The position numbers were made by a program, and so were the translations under genes. Below are positions 34,644-43,865 of a DNA stretch of 64,000 nt, piece by piece; position 1 is the first letter of the stretch, and every line of letters starts with the position of its first letter. The stretch spans positions 16,496,634 to 16,560,633 of the forward strand of contig NC_080051.1 in assembly GCF_026212465.1 (NCBI RefSeq), given 5' to 3'. The DNA comes from Amaranthus tricolor. Lineage: Eukaryota; Streptophyta; Magnoliopsida; Caryophyllales; Amaranthaceae. The notes below the pieces were generated by a model. That model ran no database searches and was not told the DNA's origin. It saw only the letters and a list, made by a program, of their open reading frames with translations.

Positions 34644-34800
34644 GATTTTGGGCGGATGTTCCTCCTAATCTTTCCATATTCATGAGATTTCTTAGGCTAT
34701 AATCATGGAATGGAGATATACATCAATATTTACTTGATAAAATTAACTAAGCTAAATAAGGATAATATTCAAAACAGAATATTATCCTTTTATTCTAACA
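34574..34800 (-). repeat. 5' LTR of Copia in LRR gene
   Basis: 227 bp, TGAAAGAG...CTAACA in plus reading, followed by the TSD CCATT. No PBS lies on its internal side (plus strand ATTTTACAA precedes 34574). Confidence 0.95.
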
Positions 34801-35643
34801 CCATTACCTTCCATCTTCAATTCTGTTAAGTGGGTCAAATTACCAATCGATTTTGGTATCGACCCTCCTAAGGGATTATCTGATAAGATTAAGGAACAGA
34901 CGTAGCTCATACCAGGCATGTTGCTTATATTCTCATCAATTGAACCAGATAATTTCTTTGAGTGAAGGTCTAGGGAGTTTAGGCTACTCATCATATTCAC
35001 AACCCATAAAGGCAATTTCCCTGTTAGCTCATTATTTGATAAATCAAGCTCAACTATTGTCAATGGTGATGATATTCGCTTTGGTAACTGCCCTTTTATT
35101 CCTGTGTTGGCTAAGTTTAATTTGGTTATGTTGCCTAATGTGAAGATCCAGTCAGGTAGGGTTGTTAACCCAGGTGGATTATTTGACAAATCGAGTGTAA
35201 ATAACATGTTTAGTTTAGCAAATTTAGGAGGTAGTGCACCCACTAGCTGATGTTAGACATATCCAATGTCAAAAGGTTCTTAAGATTACCAAATCTCCAA
35301 GGGATTCGTCCTACCAATCTATTATTACAAAACAATATGTCGGTTAAATTTGTAAGATTGCCAATAGATGGTAGTAAATTCCCAGTAATCACATTGTTCT
35401 GTAGCTTTATGATTTGAAGTTGAGAAAGGTTCCAATTGATTTGGGTAGAACACCAACTAATCCATTATTACTCAAATTAATATCTGTTAAAGAGATGAAA
35501 CCGCCAATGGATGAAGGGATACGTCCCTTAGTTTATTATGATCAAGGTATAGAACTTTTAATTTGGAGAGGTTTTGTAGGGAATAAGGTATTGTTCCAAT
35601 GAGTTTATTATTATGGTCAAGGTGAAGTTCTTGTAATTTAGTA

Positions 35644-37251
35644 TGAATATTAAAATAGTCAAATGATATTTCTAGTTAAATTATACTCATAGGCTTCTTT
35701 TTTTTCTTTCTTATTTACCTTTTTGAACAGTTTCAAAGCAAATTTTAAATCTCTATATCTCTAAAAACACATAATAAAAAATTATAAAAAATACATAACA
35801 AAAAAACATACATTAAGACGAATCTAACGAGATCTCATATTTTATCTTTTAAATATGTATCAAAAACATTAATCAAATTTCTATTTTCTTAGATTGAATA
35901 TGCCGCATGAAAAAAACATTAGAGAACGCATGGAGTATTCTTTTAATTTGTCTCTAAATTCGCCTCAATTTCTTAATTTTTACTATTATGTCCCACCAAA
36001 TCTACCCCAATTTTATATCAGCTGCTATAGTGAGAGACCTTTTTTTTTAATTTTCATCAATAGACTTTATTTATCTTTTCATTTCATACGTTTCATCTAC
36101 ACTTTTCTTTTGCCTTTTTTCATAAAATACAACTTTACTTATATTTTTTTCATTTTCCCATCAAATTCTTATAAGATAAATCTGATTAAGAGAGAAAAAG
36201 TATTTTATTTTATTAGAATGTTTATTATTTTATACCAATAATAATCACATGGAGCATTACATTATCAGTATTTGAAAATCTATTGCATTGATTTTAAGCA
36301 TTCTTACTTTAACTATATGTCGTTGGCGTATGATTCGATGAAGTTTTGTTGCAAAAACAGTACAACAATTATGTAAATAAAAAATCATATCATCTGTAAA
36401 TCATCACAAAAAATATTAAAAATTAGAACAAATAAAAATAAGAAAAAGTACACCTTTTTATGTAATTAAGTGATAAATTCCAGGTAAGTGGTATTTATAT
36501 TGTATAATTAGATGCATGTAGAACCCCCAAAATTATATCAGTTCGGTTTTGAGTTATTCGGTTCGGATAACTTTCAGATCGGATTATTTTGAGTTTTGAG
36601 TAGGTTCAAATTAACCCAACATGTTATTATTTTATTTTCACGTGGGCTAACTTTAAAAAATTGTGGGAACTCTTAGTTTATCATTGAATTTGAAAAAGGG
36701 ATAATTTATCAATGATTTTATTTTACAGCAAGCGCACGCTATATGTGGTAGCTAACGGGTTGAACACGAGGAAGCATGATTAACTATGGATTTATCAAAT
36801 TCTATTAATCACGATTGGTAGCAAAAATAGTTGGTAAATGAGAACAACTATAATTGATAAGGATTAAAAATCAATATAATAAAATACTACAACTTTGTGA
36901 ATTCTCACTACTACACATAAATTCATGAAGAACGTTCAATTAGATAATTTAAATTGATAAAACATTGATTAACTTTTAAGGCCAGATTAATTATAATCGC
37001 AACTTTAGCATCTTGATAAATAATTAACAAGGTTTTAACTTAATTCATTAAGATAAAGTTGAATCTCAATCGCAGCTCATGCATCTTGATAAAAGATCAA
37101 CATAAAATTTTAACTTAATGGGTCAATCAACCAATTAATCTAATCAATCTAATAAACAAAAATAATATTTGTTTTTTACAACACCATTCCAATCATGTTT
37201 CGTAGTGTTTATCCCTCTACCTTAGTAAGAAGACTGCTCACTAATATAATT
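35644..37251. other. AT-rich gene-free region with duplicated segment
   Basis: No gene seen. 35650-36530 contains blocks repeated, diverged, at 40750-41380 (for example ATATTTCTAGTTAAATTATACTC, shortened to ATTTCTAGTTAAATTATACT, and ATCACATGGAGCATTACA). Because it borders the truncated 5' end of the LRR pseudogene, this may be an old duplication of LRR upstream DNA. 36540-37250 has no visible structure. Confidence 0.55.
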
Positions 37252-37440
37252 TGTTAAATTAGGCTGGACTTATTGTGAATGCCAGCATATTAACGGGGGA
37301 ACACGAGGTGCACACACCTCATAAGCCAAGGAGATATATACCATCCCAAAACCATATGGCAATGGGAAGAAGGTCTCTAATAGCTTATAAAGCGTGCACA
37401 CCATTTTCAATTTATCGATGTGGGATAACTCATCCCAACA
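37252..37440 (-). repeat. TRIM-like LTR, full-length
   Basis: 189 bp. Plus strand TGTTAAATTAGGCTG...TCATCCCAACA. On the minus strand it starts TGTTGGGATGAG after a G-rich PPT (plus strand C8 at 37441-37448). Near-identical truncated copies lie at 39069-39218 and 39343-39455. Confidence 0.8.
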
Positions 37441-37552
37441 CCCCCCCCTCACATGCGAACCCCCGTCAAGTTCGCATGTGGGAGTAATCAATTAGGGTAG
37501 GAACGTCATTCTTTTCGAACCTACCATTTTTAAATTATTGATCGAACCATCG

Positions 37553-37564
37553 GCTCGGATACCA
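37553..37564 (-). promoter_or_regulatory. degenerate primer-binding site
   Basis: Minus strand TGGTATCCGAGC, one mismatch to TGGTATCAGAGC. It directly abuts the end of the Copia LTR at 37565, but its other flank is TRIM internal sequence also found beside the PBS at 39331-39342. Confidence 0.8.
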
Positions 37565-37786
37565 TGAAGATTTGACAATAATTGAATTTCTGGTTTATCA
37601 AAGTACAATTTCTGTTTTTTTTCTTGTTTATTACAAAGTATTATATTCTATATATACATGAATACAGCACCATTCAATTATAGTAACTGACAAAATGTAA
37701 CTGCTGTAACTGCAATGTAACCGCTGTAACTGCAATGTAACTGCTGTAACTGCATAATAACTGCATAATATAAACATCCTTTCCCA
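37565..37786 (-). repeat. Copia LTR
   Basis: 222 bp, TGAAGATTTG...CCTTTCCCA in plus reading. Next to it is the PPT (minus strand CTTGAGGGGTAGTA, 37787-37800). It contains short tandem TGTAACTGC units near 37690-37760. Boundaries rest on TG/CA, PBS and PPT, because no second copy is in the window. Confidence 0.75.
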
Positions 37787-37800
37787 TACTACCCCTCAAG

Positions 37801-38990
37801 TTAGGTCGTGGGATTACCGATGCCTAACTTGCATAAAGTGCTATTGAAGACCTCTGATGAAACTGCTTTTGTGAGAATGTCAGCTAGTTGGTCTTTAGAT
37901 CTAATAAAAGGGAGACGGATGACCTTGCTTTCTAGTTTCTCCTTGATAAAGTGTCGATCGATCTCTACATGTTTCGTTCGATCATGCTGGACTGGATTTT
38001 CGGAGATGCTTATTGCTGCTTTGTTATCACAATATAGAAGACTTGCCTGTGTCTGGTGAAAGCCTAGCTCTCCTAGAAGTTTCCTGATCCACAGAATTTC
38101 TGTAACTCCTTTCGCTATCCCTCTGAATTCTGCTTCAGCACTAGACAGAGCAACTACCTTCTGTTTCTTACTCTTCCAAGTGACTAGATTACCCCCTACA
38201 AGAGTAAAGTACCTCGAGGTAGACTTCCTGTCATCCCGATCACCAGCCCAATCTGCATCTGTATAACCAATAAGATCAAGATTATTATTCTTTGAGTAAA
38301 AAACTCCTTTATTACTAGTTCCTTTTAAGTATCTCAGGATCCTCAAGACTGCTGCCATATGTTCCACTTGAGGTTGATGCATGAACTTGCTCACAATCCC
38401 TACTACGTAGCCAATATCGGGTCTCGTGTGGGATAAATAGATCAGTTTTCCCACCATCCTTCTATAACGATCTTGATCTGCCACTTCTGCCCCTTCAACA
38501 ATTTGTAGACCATGATTAGCTACCATAGGAGTATCTGCTGGCTTGCAGTCAACATGCATGTTTCTGCTAAGAGATCTAAAATGTACTTTCTCTGATTGAT
38601 GAATATCCCCTTCCTTGATCTTAGGACTTCTATTCCAAGGAAGTATTTCAGTTGTCCCAAATCCTTCATCTCAAACTCTTAGAATAATTTGCTCCTGAGT
38701 CGATCAATTTCCTTGGAGTCATTTCCGGTAATCACCATATCATCTACATAGATCACGAGGCATGTAATTTGGTTTCCACTCCTCCTGAGAAATAGAGTAT
38801 GGTCTGAGTTGCTTTGTTTGTAGCCAAATCTCTTAATTGCTGTAGTGAATCTCCCAAACCACGCTCTAGGGGATTGTTTTATGCCGTATAGAGCTCTTTT
38901 AAGTCGATACCCCTCTCCTTGGCTAAACTTATCTGTGTACCCGGGAGGTGGCTTCATGTATACCTCTTCTTCAATCTCTCCTCCTTACAT
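37801..38990 (-). pseudogene. Copia RT (C-terminal half) and RNase H fragment
   Basis: Starts abruptly near EEEVYMKPPPGY (about 38990), continues ALYGIKQSPRAWFGRF and catalytic YVDDMVITGN, then breaks near 38680 (stop after RSKLF; a frame change before 38560). It resumes PADTPMVANHGLQI, YTDADWAGDRDDRKS, SSAEAEFRG and CDNKAAISISENPVQHDRTK, and ends LCKLGIGNPTT at 37801. Closely related to, but distinct from, the Copia at 43664-48641 (ends LCKLGVGDPTA). Gag, protease, integrase and the RT N-terminus are absent: the left side of the RT joins TRIM sequence near 39065 at a GGTGGCTTCAT word present on both sides. Confidence 0.85.
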
Positions 38991-39068
38991 CTATTTTATT
39001 AGAAATAGATGTGGCGGTAACACTCCCATGAGTAGGTTTGGTTCATGTTTTCATTAAAGGTGGCTTCA

Positions 39069-39342
39069 TATTAACGGGGGACACAAGTGCACACACTTCA
39101 TAAGCCAAGGAGATATATACCATCCCAAAATCATATGGCAATGGAAAGAAGGTCTCTAATAGCTTATAAAGCGTGCACACTATTTTCAATTTATCGACGT
39201 GGGATAACTCATCCCAACACCCCCCTCACATGCGAACCCCCGTCAAGTTCGCATGTGGGAGTAATCAATTAGGGTAGGAACGTCATTCTTTTCGAACCTA
39301 CCATTTTTAAATTATTGATCGAACCATCGGCTCTGATACCAT
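39069..39342 (-). mobile_element. TRIM-like unit: truncated LTR, internal region, PBS
   Basis: LTR copy 39069-39218 lacks about 40 bp at its plus-strand left end. The internal region 39219-39342 runs from the PPT (plus C6 then TCACATGCG) to a perfect PBS (plus GCTCTGATACCA, 39331-39342), with the next LTR copy starting at 39343. The 124-bp internal region holds little beyond PPT and PBS. Confidence 0.75.
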
Positions 39343-39599
39343 GTTAAATTAGGCTGGACTTATTGTGAACGCCAGCATATTAACGGGGGAACACGAGGTG
39401 CACACACTTCATAAGCCAAGGAGATATATACCATCCCAAAATCATATGGTTTTGGGAAACAATGAATCTCACCGAGTGTATGTGCAAGTCAACCCTCTTG
39501 ACTCGTGGATTTGTAGGCTCGAGTCCACGGGTCTCCCGTGTCCACACGAGTGGGCCGCAGTGAAAATCATGTGACGAATTGTCACAGCCTAATTTAACA
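39343..39599. repeat. 257-bp segment with 15-bp inverted ends and hairpins
   Basis: Begins TGTTAAATTAGGCTG (TRIM LTR start) and ends CAGCCTAATTTAACA, a perfect 15-bp inverted repeat. The LTR sequence stops at a palindrome, 39434-39457 (TCCCAAAAT...GTTTTGGGA). Beyond it lies unrelated sequence with a nested hairpin: ACTCGTG 39501-39507 with CACGAGT 39545-39551, enclosing CACGGG 39526-39531 with CCCGTG 39535-39540. It looks like an inverted fusion of two related LTR ends. Confidence 0.6.
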
Positions 39600-41226
39600 T
39601 AATGCATAGAGACGAATAAATTAAACAAGTAAATAAAACTAACTATAAATATAGTTAAAAAGATTAGAAAGCAATAACAATACCTTAACAATGCAAGATG
39701 ACGAAAAACAAAATCATAAACTTGATGAAGAACAAACCACAAGATTTTAATTACATAAAAGTTCTAATTAAAATTAAAAAAAAATTTCAAGATTAAAATT
39801 AATTAAGTAATTGAAAAGCAAGCATGAAATCTGAAAAGAAAAAGTTCTAAAACCTAAAGCAATGAAAATGATCCGCCTAACTTTTCCACAAACCTAAAGC
39901 AATGAATGAATAGCATTTTTTCAATGTCACTAAATTCAATGTCGCAAAAAGTTAAATTTGTTGTAGTGAAACTACAATTAATTTTTTTTGAAAAATTTAT
40001 TTACCATAGCGTAGCACCTAACCAAATCACAACAAAATAGCAACACAATCTTTATAATAATATTATACTCTAATGAGATTAAAAGTAAGATATTATTATA
40101 TAAATAGCAACACAATTACATGTTGTTAATTAATTGATGAGCGCGAGGGTGTATGATATCGAACTTCCTATATGTTGAGATTTAAGAGAATTCGCATGGC
40201 CTTGTCATTTCAATGGCTTTTTCCCTGAGGTTTTTTATGCCAGAGGATTTTGGACTTTCTCATATTTCATTAATAAAAATCTCTAATTATTTTAAAAAAT
40301 GATTAACAATAGGATAAAATTAAAAAAACCAAGAGAATGGATTTTAAATAAAATAAGAGAACGTCATTCAAAATAAAAATATTGTAAATTAAAATTGACA
40401 AACGTAATAAAATGTCTAACACTAGTAGTAAAGAACGAAAATTATTTTTGTAAAAAAATTGATTCTTGAGCAGAAGCTAAGTATGAATACTTTCTCCAGA
40501 TTTATCAGTTGCTATAGTTTCGGTAGCAATTACTTTTCATTAATTGATCTTATTTAGTATATATTTCTCCACGTATATAGTAAAACATAATCAAGTGGGA
40601 TCTTATCTGATTCGTCCTAATGCGGATTTTCGTAATATTAACTTTTTAAAATTTTTTATTATATGAAATTAAAGATATTAAAAATTAAAATCGTCCATTA
40701 AATAGCGTTAAAATAGAATTGTAGCAACTATTAAAAAGTAGAAAAAGTATTAAACTAGTCCAACAATATTTCTAGTTAAATTATACTCTTTTTATCCTAT
40801 TAAATTTGCCTCATTTTCCGGTTCACCAAACTTGTCATAATTTTATTTTGATCAAATCACAATCCATCCTTTTTCTTTAAATCTCATCATACACTTCACT
40901 TATGTTTTCATCTTATCTACACCTTTCTTTTACTTTTCCGTAAAATATTATTTTACTCACTTTTTTTTGTAATTTTCCTCAAATTACCAATAAAACAAAC
41001 TTGGTGATAAAAAAAGATATTTTCATCATAACTTTTACGATTTAATACTACCAATCACATGGAGCATTACAGTATTAGTATTTGGCTATCAATTGCATTG
41101 ATTTTAAGCATTAATATTTTGACTATTTATCTTTGGCGTATGATTTGATGAAGTTCGTAGGTGTGCATGTACAGTCAGCCGGTGCTTTAAATTCAGGTTC
41201 GTAGAAAATCATAATCAATGTAAATC

Positions 41227-41228
<2 letters not shown>
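39600..41228. other. AT-rich gene-free region with diverged duplicate
   Basis: No gene seen. 40750-41220 matches 35650-36345 in blocks (ATTTCTAGTTAAATTATACT; ATCACATGGAGCATTACA; GCATTGATTTTAAGCATT; TTGGCGTATGATT), continuing to about 41380 after the AT run. Confidence 0.55.

Positions 41229-41299
<71 letters not shown>
41229..41299. repeat. (TA)n microsatellite
   Basis: About 71 bases of uninterrupted TA. Confidence 0.98.
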
Positions 41300-41305
<6 letters not shown>

Positions 41306-43663
41306 GGTACATCCTCTTGATGTAATTGAGTTAAGTGGTATTGTGCATATCAATATATGTTGTATAATTGTACATGTGTTGGGCCCTTTGCTCAGCAACT
41401 CTAGTGAATAGTAACTGCTAATCTTTCGTACATGCATAATTGTTAGAGCTCTAGTAGCGAAAAGGTGACTTCTACTAAATAATATGAAATCGAGAACTCA
41501 AAAGAATTATAATATTTTAGGAGTCAACAAATAACCAGTATGAAGGAAATAATAATTGTATAAGAAAATAAATTTTTCTTAATCTTTTTTATATGAATTG
41601 TATTCAAATTATTAAACAACATTACAACCTAAGCATTATATAATCTTTCATACATGCATGATGCATATGTTTCTAACATTTGCGTATTTAGAATCAAATG
41701 TTTAAAACTTATTTCTTAACCGGAAAATCGTTAGTGTAGTTTGTGAAAAAAAGAAATTGAGTTGTATTCGTCCGTTCGCACTTATTCCTATCATTCTAAA
41801 ATGTCTTGAAAGAATACCAAATGAGAAAAAGTGATGGAAGATAAAGAAACTAAACTTCGTTCAACATTTATCCAATAAAATATTCGTTATAATATAAATA
41901 AAATAAATTCTTTAACCTTCATTTTAAATATAGGAAACATACAATTAGTATTAAATCGAAAATCCACTAATGTCCTTTAAATAAGAACCACCCATAATTT
42001 ATTATAACAATTTAAAATTCCAATAGCCTTTTGTGCAACTCTATGCACTTTTATATTGTTTTTGAATTTAGTTTTTTTGTTTTCGTTGCTAACAAGGATA
42101 ATAGACATTTTGTAGGATTAATTAGGTAGCTAATTAAAAGAAGTTGAAATGATTATTAATGAAGAATTGTTAATGGAGTTATAAGATTAATAATGTTGTA
42201 TGAGATTGTCTCACTATGAGATGGGTCAATATAATGGCTCATTTTTACAAATGATTATTATCGTTTTTAGGTTATAAGTAATCATTCTAAGACTATAAAA
42301 AGTAATTATATTAAAATTATAAGTGATCATTTTAAAAAAAATATATATTGGGGCCAGCCCAATAGAGATGGTCTCACCATGAGACCGTCTCATTTAAAAA
42401 TTAGTGTAATAATTTAGAATGGAAGGTTGAAAATATATGGCTTTTTTTCAAATAGACTACCAAGATTCCGAATATTTGTTAGAAATGTTCAATAATTAAG
42501 GTTATATTTTGGGAGTTGTTTATACTTAACAAATGTTCAATAGTTAAGGTTATATTTTAGAAGTCGTTTATACTTAATTAAGTGAGTATACAACAAGATG
42601 TTAATTTAGTTAACATTGAGTAATATTTATGTTTTACTAGAGAATGCTAAACATTATAGGACTATTATTTAATAAGTGTCCGAACTTAATGTCACTAATC
42701 TTATTAGATTACACCCTTGTCACATATTATCAGTACGTAAAACTATTTTCTGTGTCTGGACCTATAGTCTAAGTTTATGTAACTAATAAAGTTGCACTTA
42801 TATTACTCATTCACTTAATACTCCATAATGTCTATTAAGTTGTAATTATGTTGTGTAACTCTTAATTTATTATTGAATTAAAATAATGATTTTATGAGGA
42901 TATTATCGTTTTTCTAGTAACCTACATAGAAAAGGAAAGAGTTATTTTAATTGCCTTTTAAAACACTTATGTTCTTTTAATCAATAAATATTAATTTATT
43001 AATTGTAGAACCGTCCACTTTCATGTAGATGAATGTGAGATTAACTTCTAATTAAAAGTGGGAGTGTGTGAATTTGTTTGACATTCATATTTTTGTGTTG
43101 TTGAAAGAAAAGGTATAATTAGAAGTTAAAGTTATTCGAATAAAAATCACAAATTAAATTAGTTTTAAACTGAATAAGAAATATAGTTTGGATTTTTATA
43201 AATTGGTTTGGTAAAAATATTTTGGTTTGGATTAGGTTTAAGCATACTAAAAACTGAAAATGGAAATTCTGAACCAAATTAAAATAGAAGCTCACTATAT
43301 ACATTGAGCTAAACTACTTGTTGAGGTAATCTTGTGCAATGCAAATAGAAGATTATAATTAACAGTACTAATAAAAGTGACATATATATAACAATAATAA
43401 ACCTTAATTCAATAATTCAAAATTTTATTTTGTCATTCTCATTTTCGCAACTATCATTTCGAATATTTTTACTTTTCAATTTGAGTAATCTAATTCGATT
43501 TGCAGTTTAGATTTGTTTTTAGTTGAAAATTTGATTTGGACTGGTTTGAAAATGTCTAAACCAAATTAATTTGGTTTGGTTCAATTTAAATTACAGTCCA
43601 ATTTGAATTGGTTTGGATTGAAAAGTCAAAACTTAAATAAATTTAACTTGTTTTGGTTTCATG
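41300..43663. other. AT-rich gene-free region
   Basis: No gene seen. It contains a MITE-like inverted repeat (42199-42395), a 47-bp direct duplication with TTAAGGTTATATTTT (about 42487-42580), and a TTTGGTTTGG-rich low-complexity stretch (43190-43660) into which the Copia at 43664 inserted. Confidence 0.6.
42199..42395. mobile_element. MITE-like inverted repeat (GAGACGGTCTCA type)
   Basis: Left end TATGAGATTGTCTCACTATG and the reverse complement of the right end, AATGAGACGGTCTCATGGTG, form imperfect inverted repeats of about 30 bp around a 200-bp AT-rich core. No coding capacity. The target duplication is not clear. Confidence 0.5.
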
Positions 43664-43851
43664 TGAAAATATGTCAGCGGAACTGGGTTTTAATTCTTTC
43701 TTATTCATTAATAGGTGTAAAGCCCTGTAATATATACAACAACTGTGTGATCTAAGTAAGGCAAGAAGAATATCATATGATATTGTTACATAAATAGAAA
43801 AGCAGGAAATCAACTATTGATATGCAGAAATATTATGTGAATATTTCTACA
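43664..43851 (-). repeat. 3' LTR of near-intact Copia
   Basis: 188 bp, preceded by TCATG. Mismatches to the right copy: CGGAACTGGG against CGGAAATGGG and ATCATATG against ATCGTATG. Confidence 0.97.
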
Positions 43852-43865
43852 CTCCCCCTCAAGTT
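43852..43865 (-). promoter_or_regulatory. polypurine tract
   Basis: Minus strand AACTTGAGGGGGAG directly before the 3' LTR. It overlaps the stop codon region of the polyprotein. Confidence 0.85.

Larger units (their letters stand above)
30190..34800 (-). mobile_element. Copia (Ale/Retrofit-like) inserted in LRR gene, PBS missing
   Basis: A 4.6-kb minus-strand element with short 227-bp LTRs (30190-30416 and 34574-34800; TGAAAGAG...TTCTAACA in plus reading) and TSD CCATT (30185-30189 and 34801-34805). The LTRs differ at two positions, so insertion is recent. The sequence next to the 5' LTR (34573 leftwards) is gag coding sequence rather than TGGTATCAGAGC: the PBS, leader and gag N-terminus are deleted, with the LTR joined to gag. 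Pol is interrupted by several nonsense codons. The PPT next to 30417 is minus-strand CTGCGGGGGTG. Confidence 0.93.
29938..35643 (-). pseudogene. LRR receptor-like protein fragment, disrupted by Copia
   Basis: The only host-type gene in view. Reading on the minus strand, a chain of about 11 plant extracellular LRRs (LxxLxLxxNxLxGxIP type) runs from about 35643 to a stop at 29938: LYLDHN, SLTDINLSNNGLVG, LFTLDLSNNPPG, IVELDLSNNELTGKLP, ILSDNPLGGSIP, and a last repeat LEDIS-like followed by ASTFSHNVGLSDAPLPP. That tail resembles the GLCGAPLPPC capping region of LRR receptor-like proteins, but the cysteines are gone. The Copia at 30190-34800 sits between the codons of MEGN and GLTGRIPEKL; removing it with one CCATT copy restores the frame. 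Upstream of 35243 there are frameshifts near 35255, 35425 and 35530, and no signal peptide is found, so the 5' end is lost. No kinase domain. Probable function: none now; formerly surface recognition. Confidence 0.8.
37252..39455 (-). mobile_element. composite of TRIM-like miniature LTR element and Copia
   Basis: Read on the minus strand from right to left: TRIM LTR (39455-39343, truncated), PBS (39342-39331), 124-bp internal region, PPT, TRIM LTR (39218-39069, truncated), a Copia RT-RNase H fragment, Copia PPT and LTR (37786-37565), then directly a PBS (37564-37553) and again the TRIM internal region, PPT and a full TRIM LTR (37440-37252). The TRIM unit (LTR 189 bp, internal region about 124 bp, no ORF) is a terminal-repeat retrotransposon in miniature. 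The join of Copia LTR to TRIM internal sequence exactly at the PBS suggests recombination during reverse transcription. No clear target duplication was found. Confidence 0.65.
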
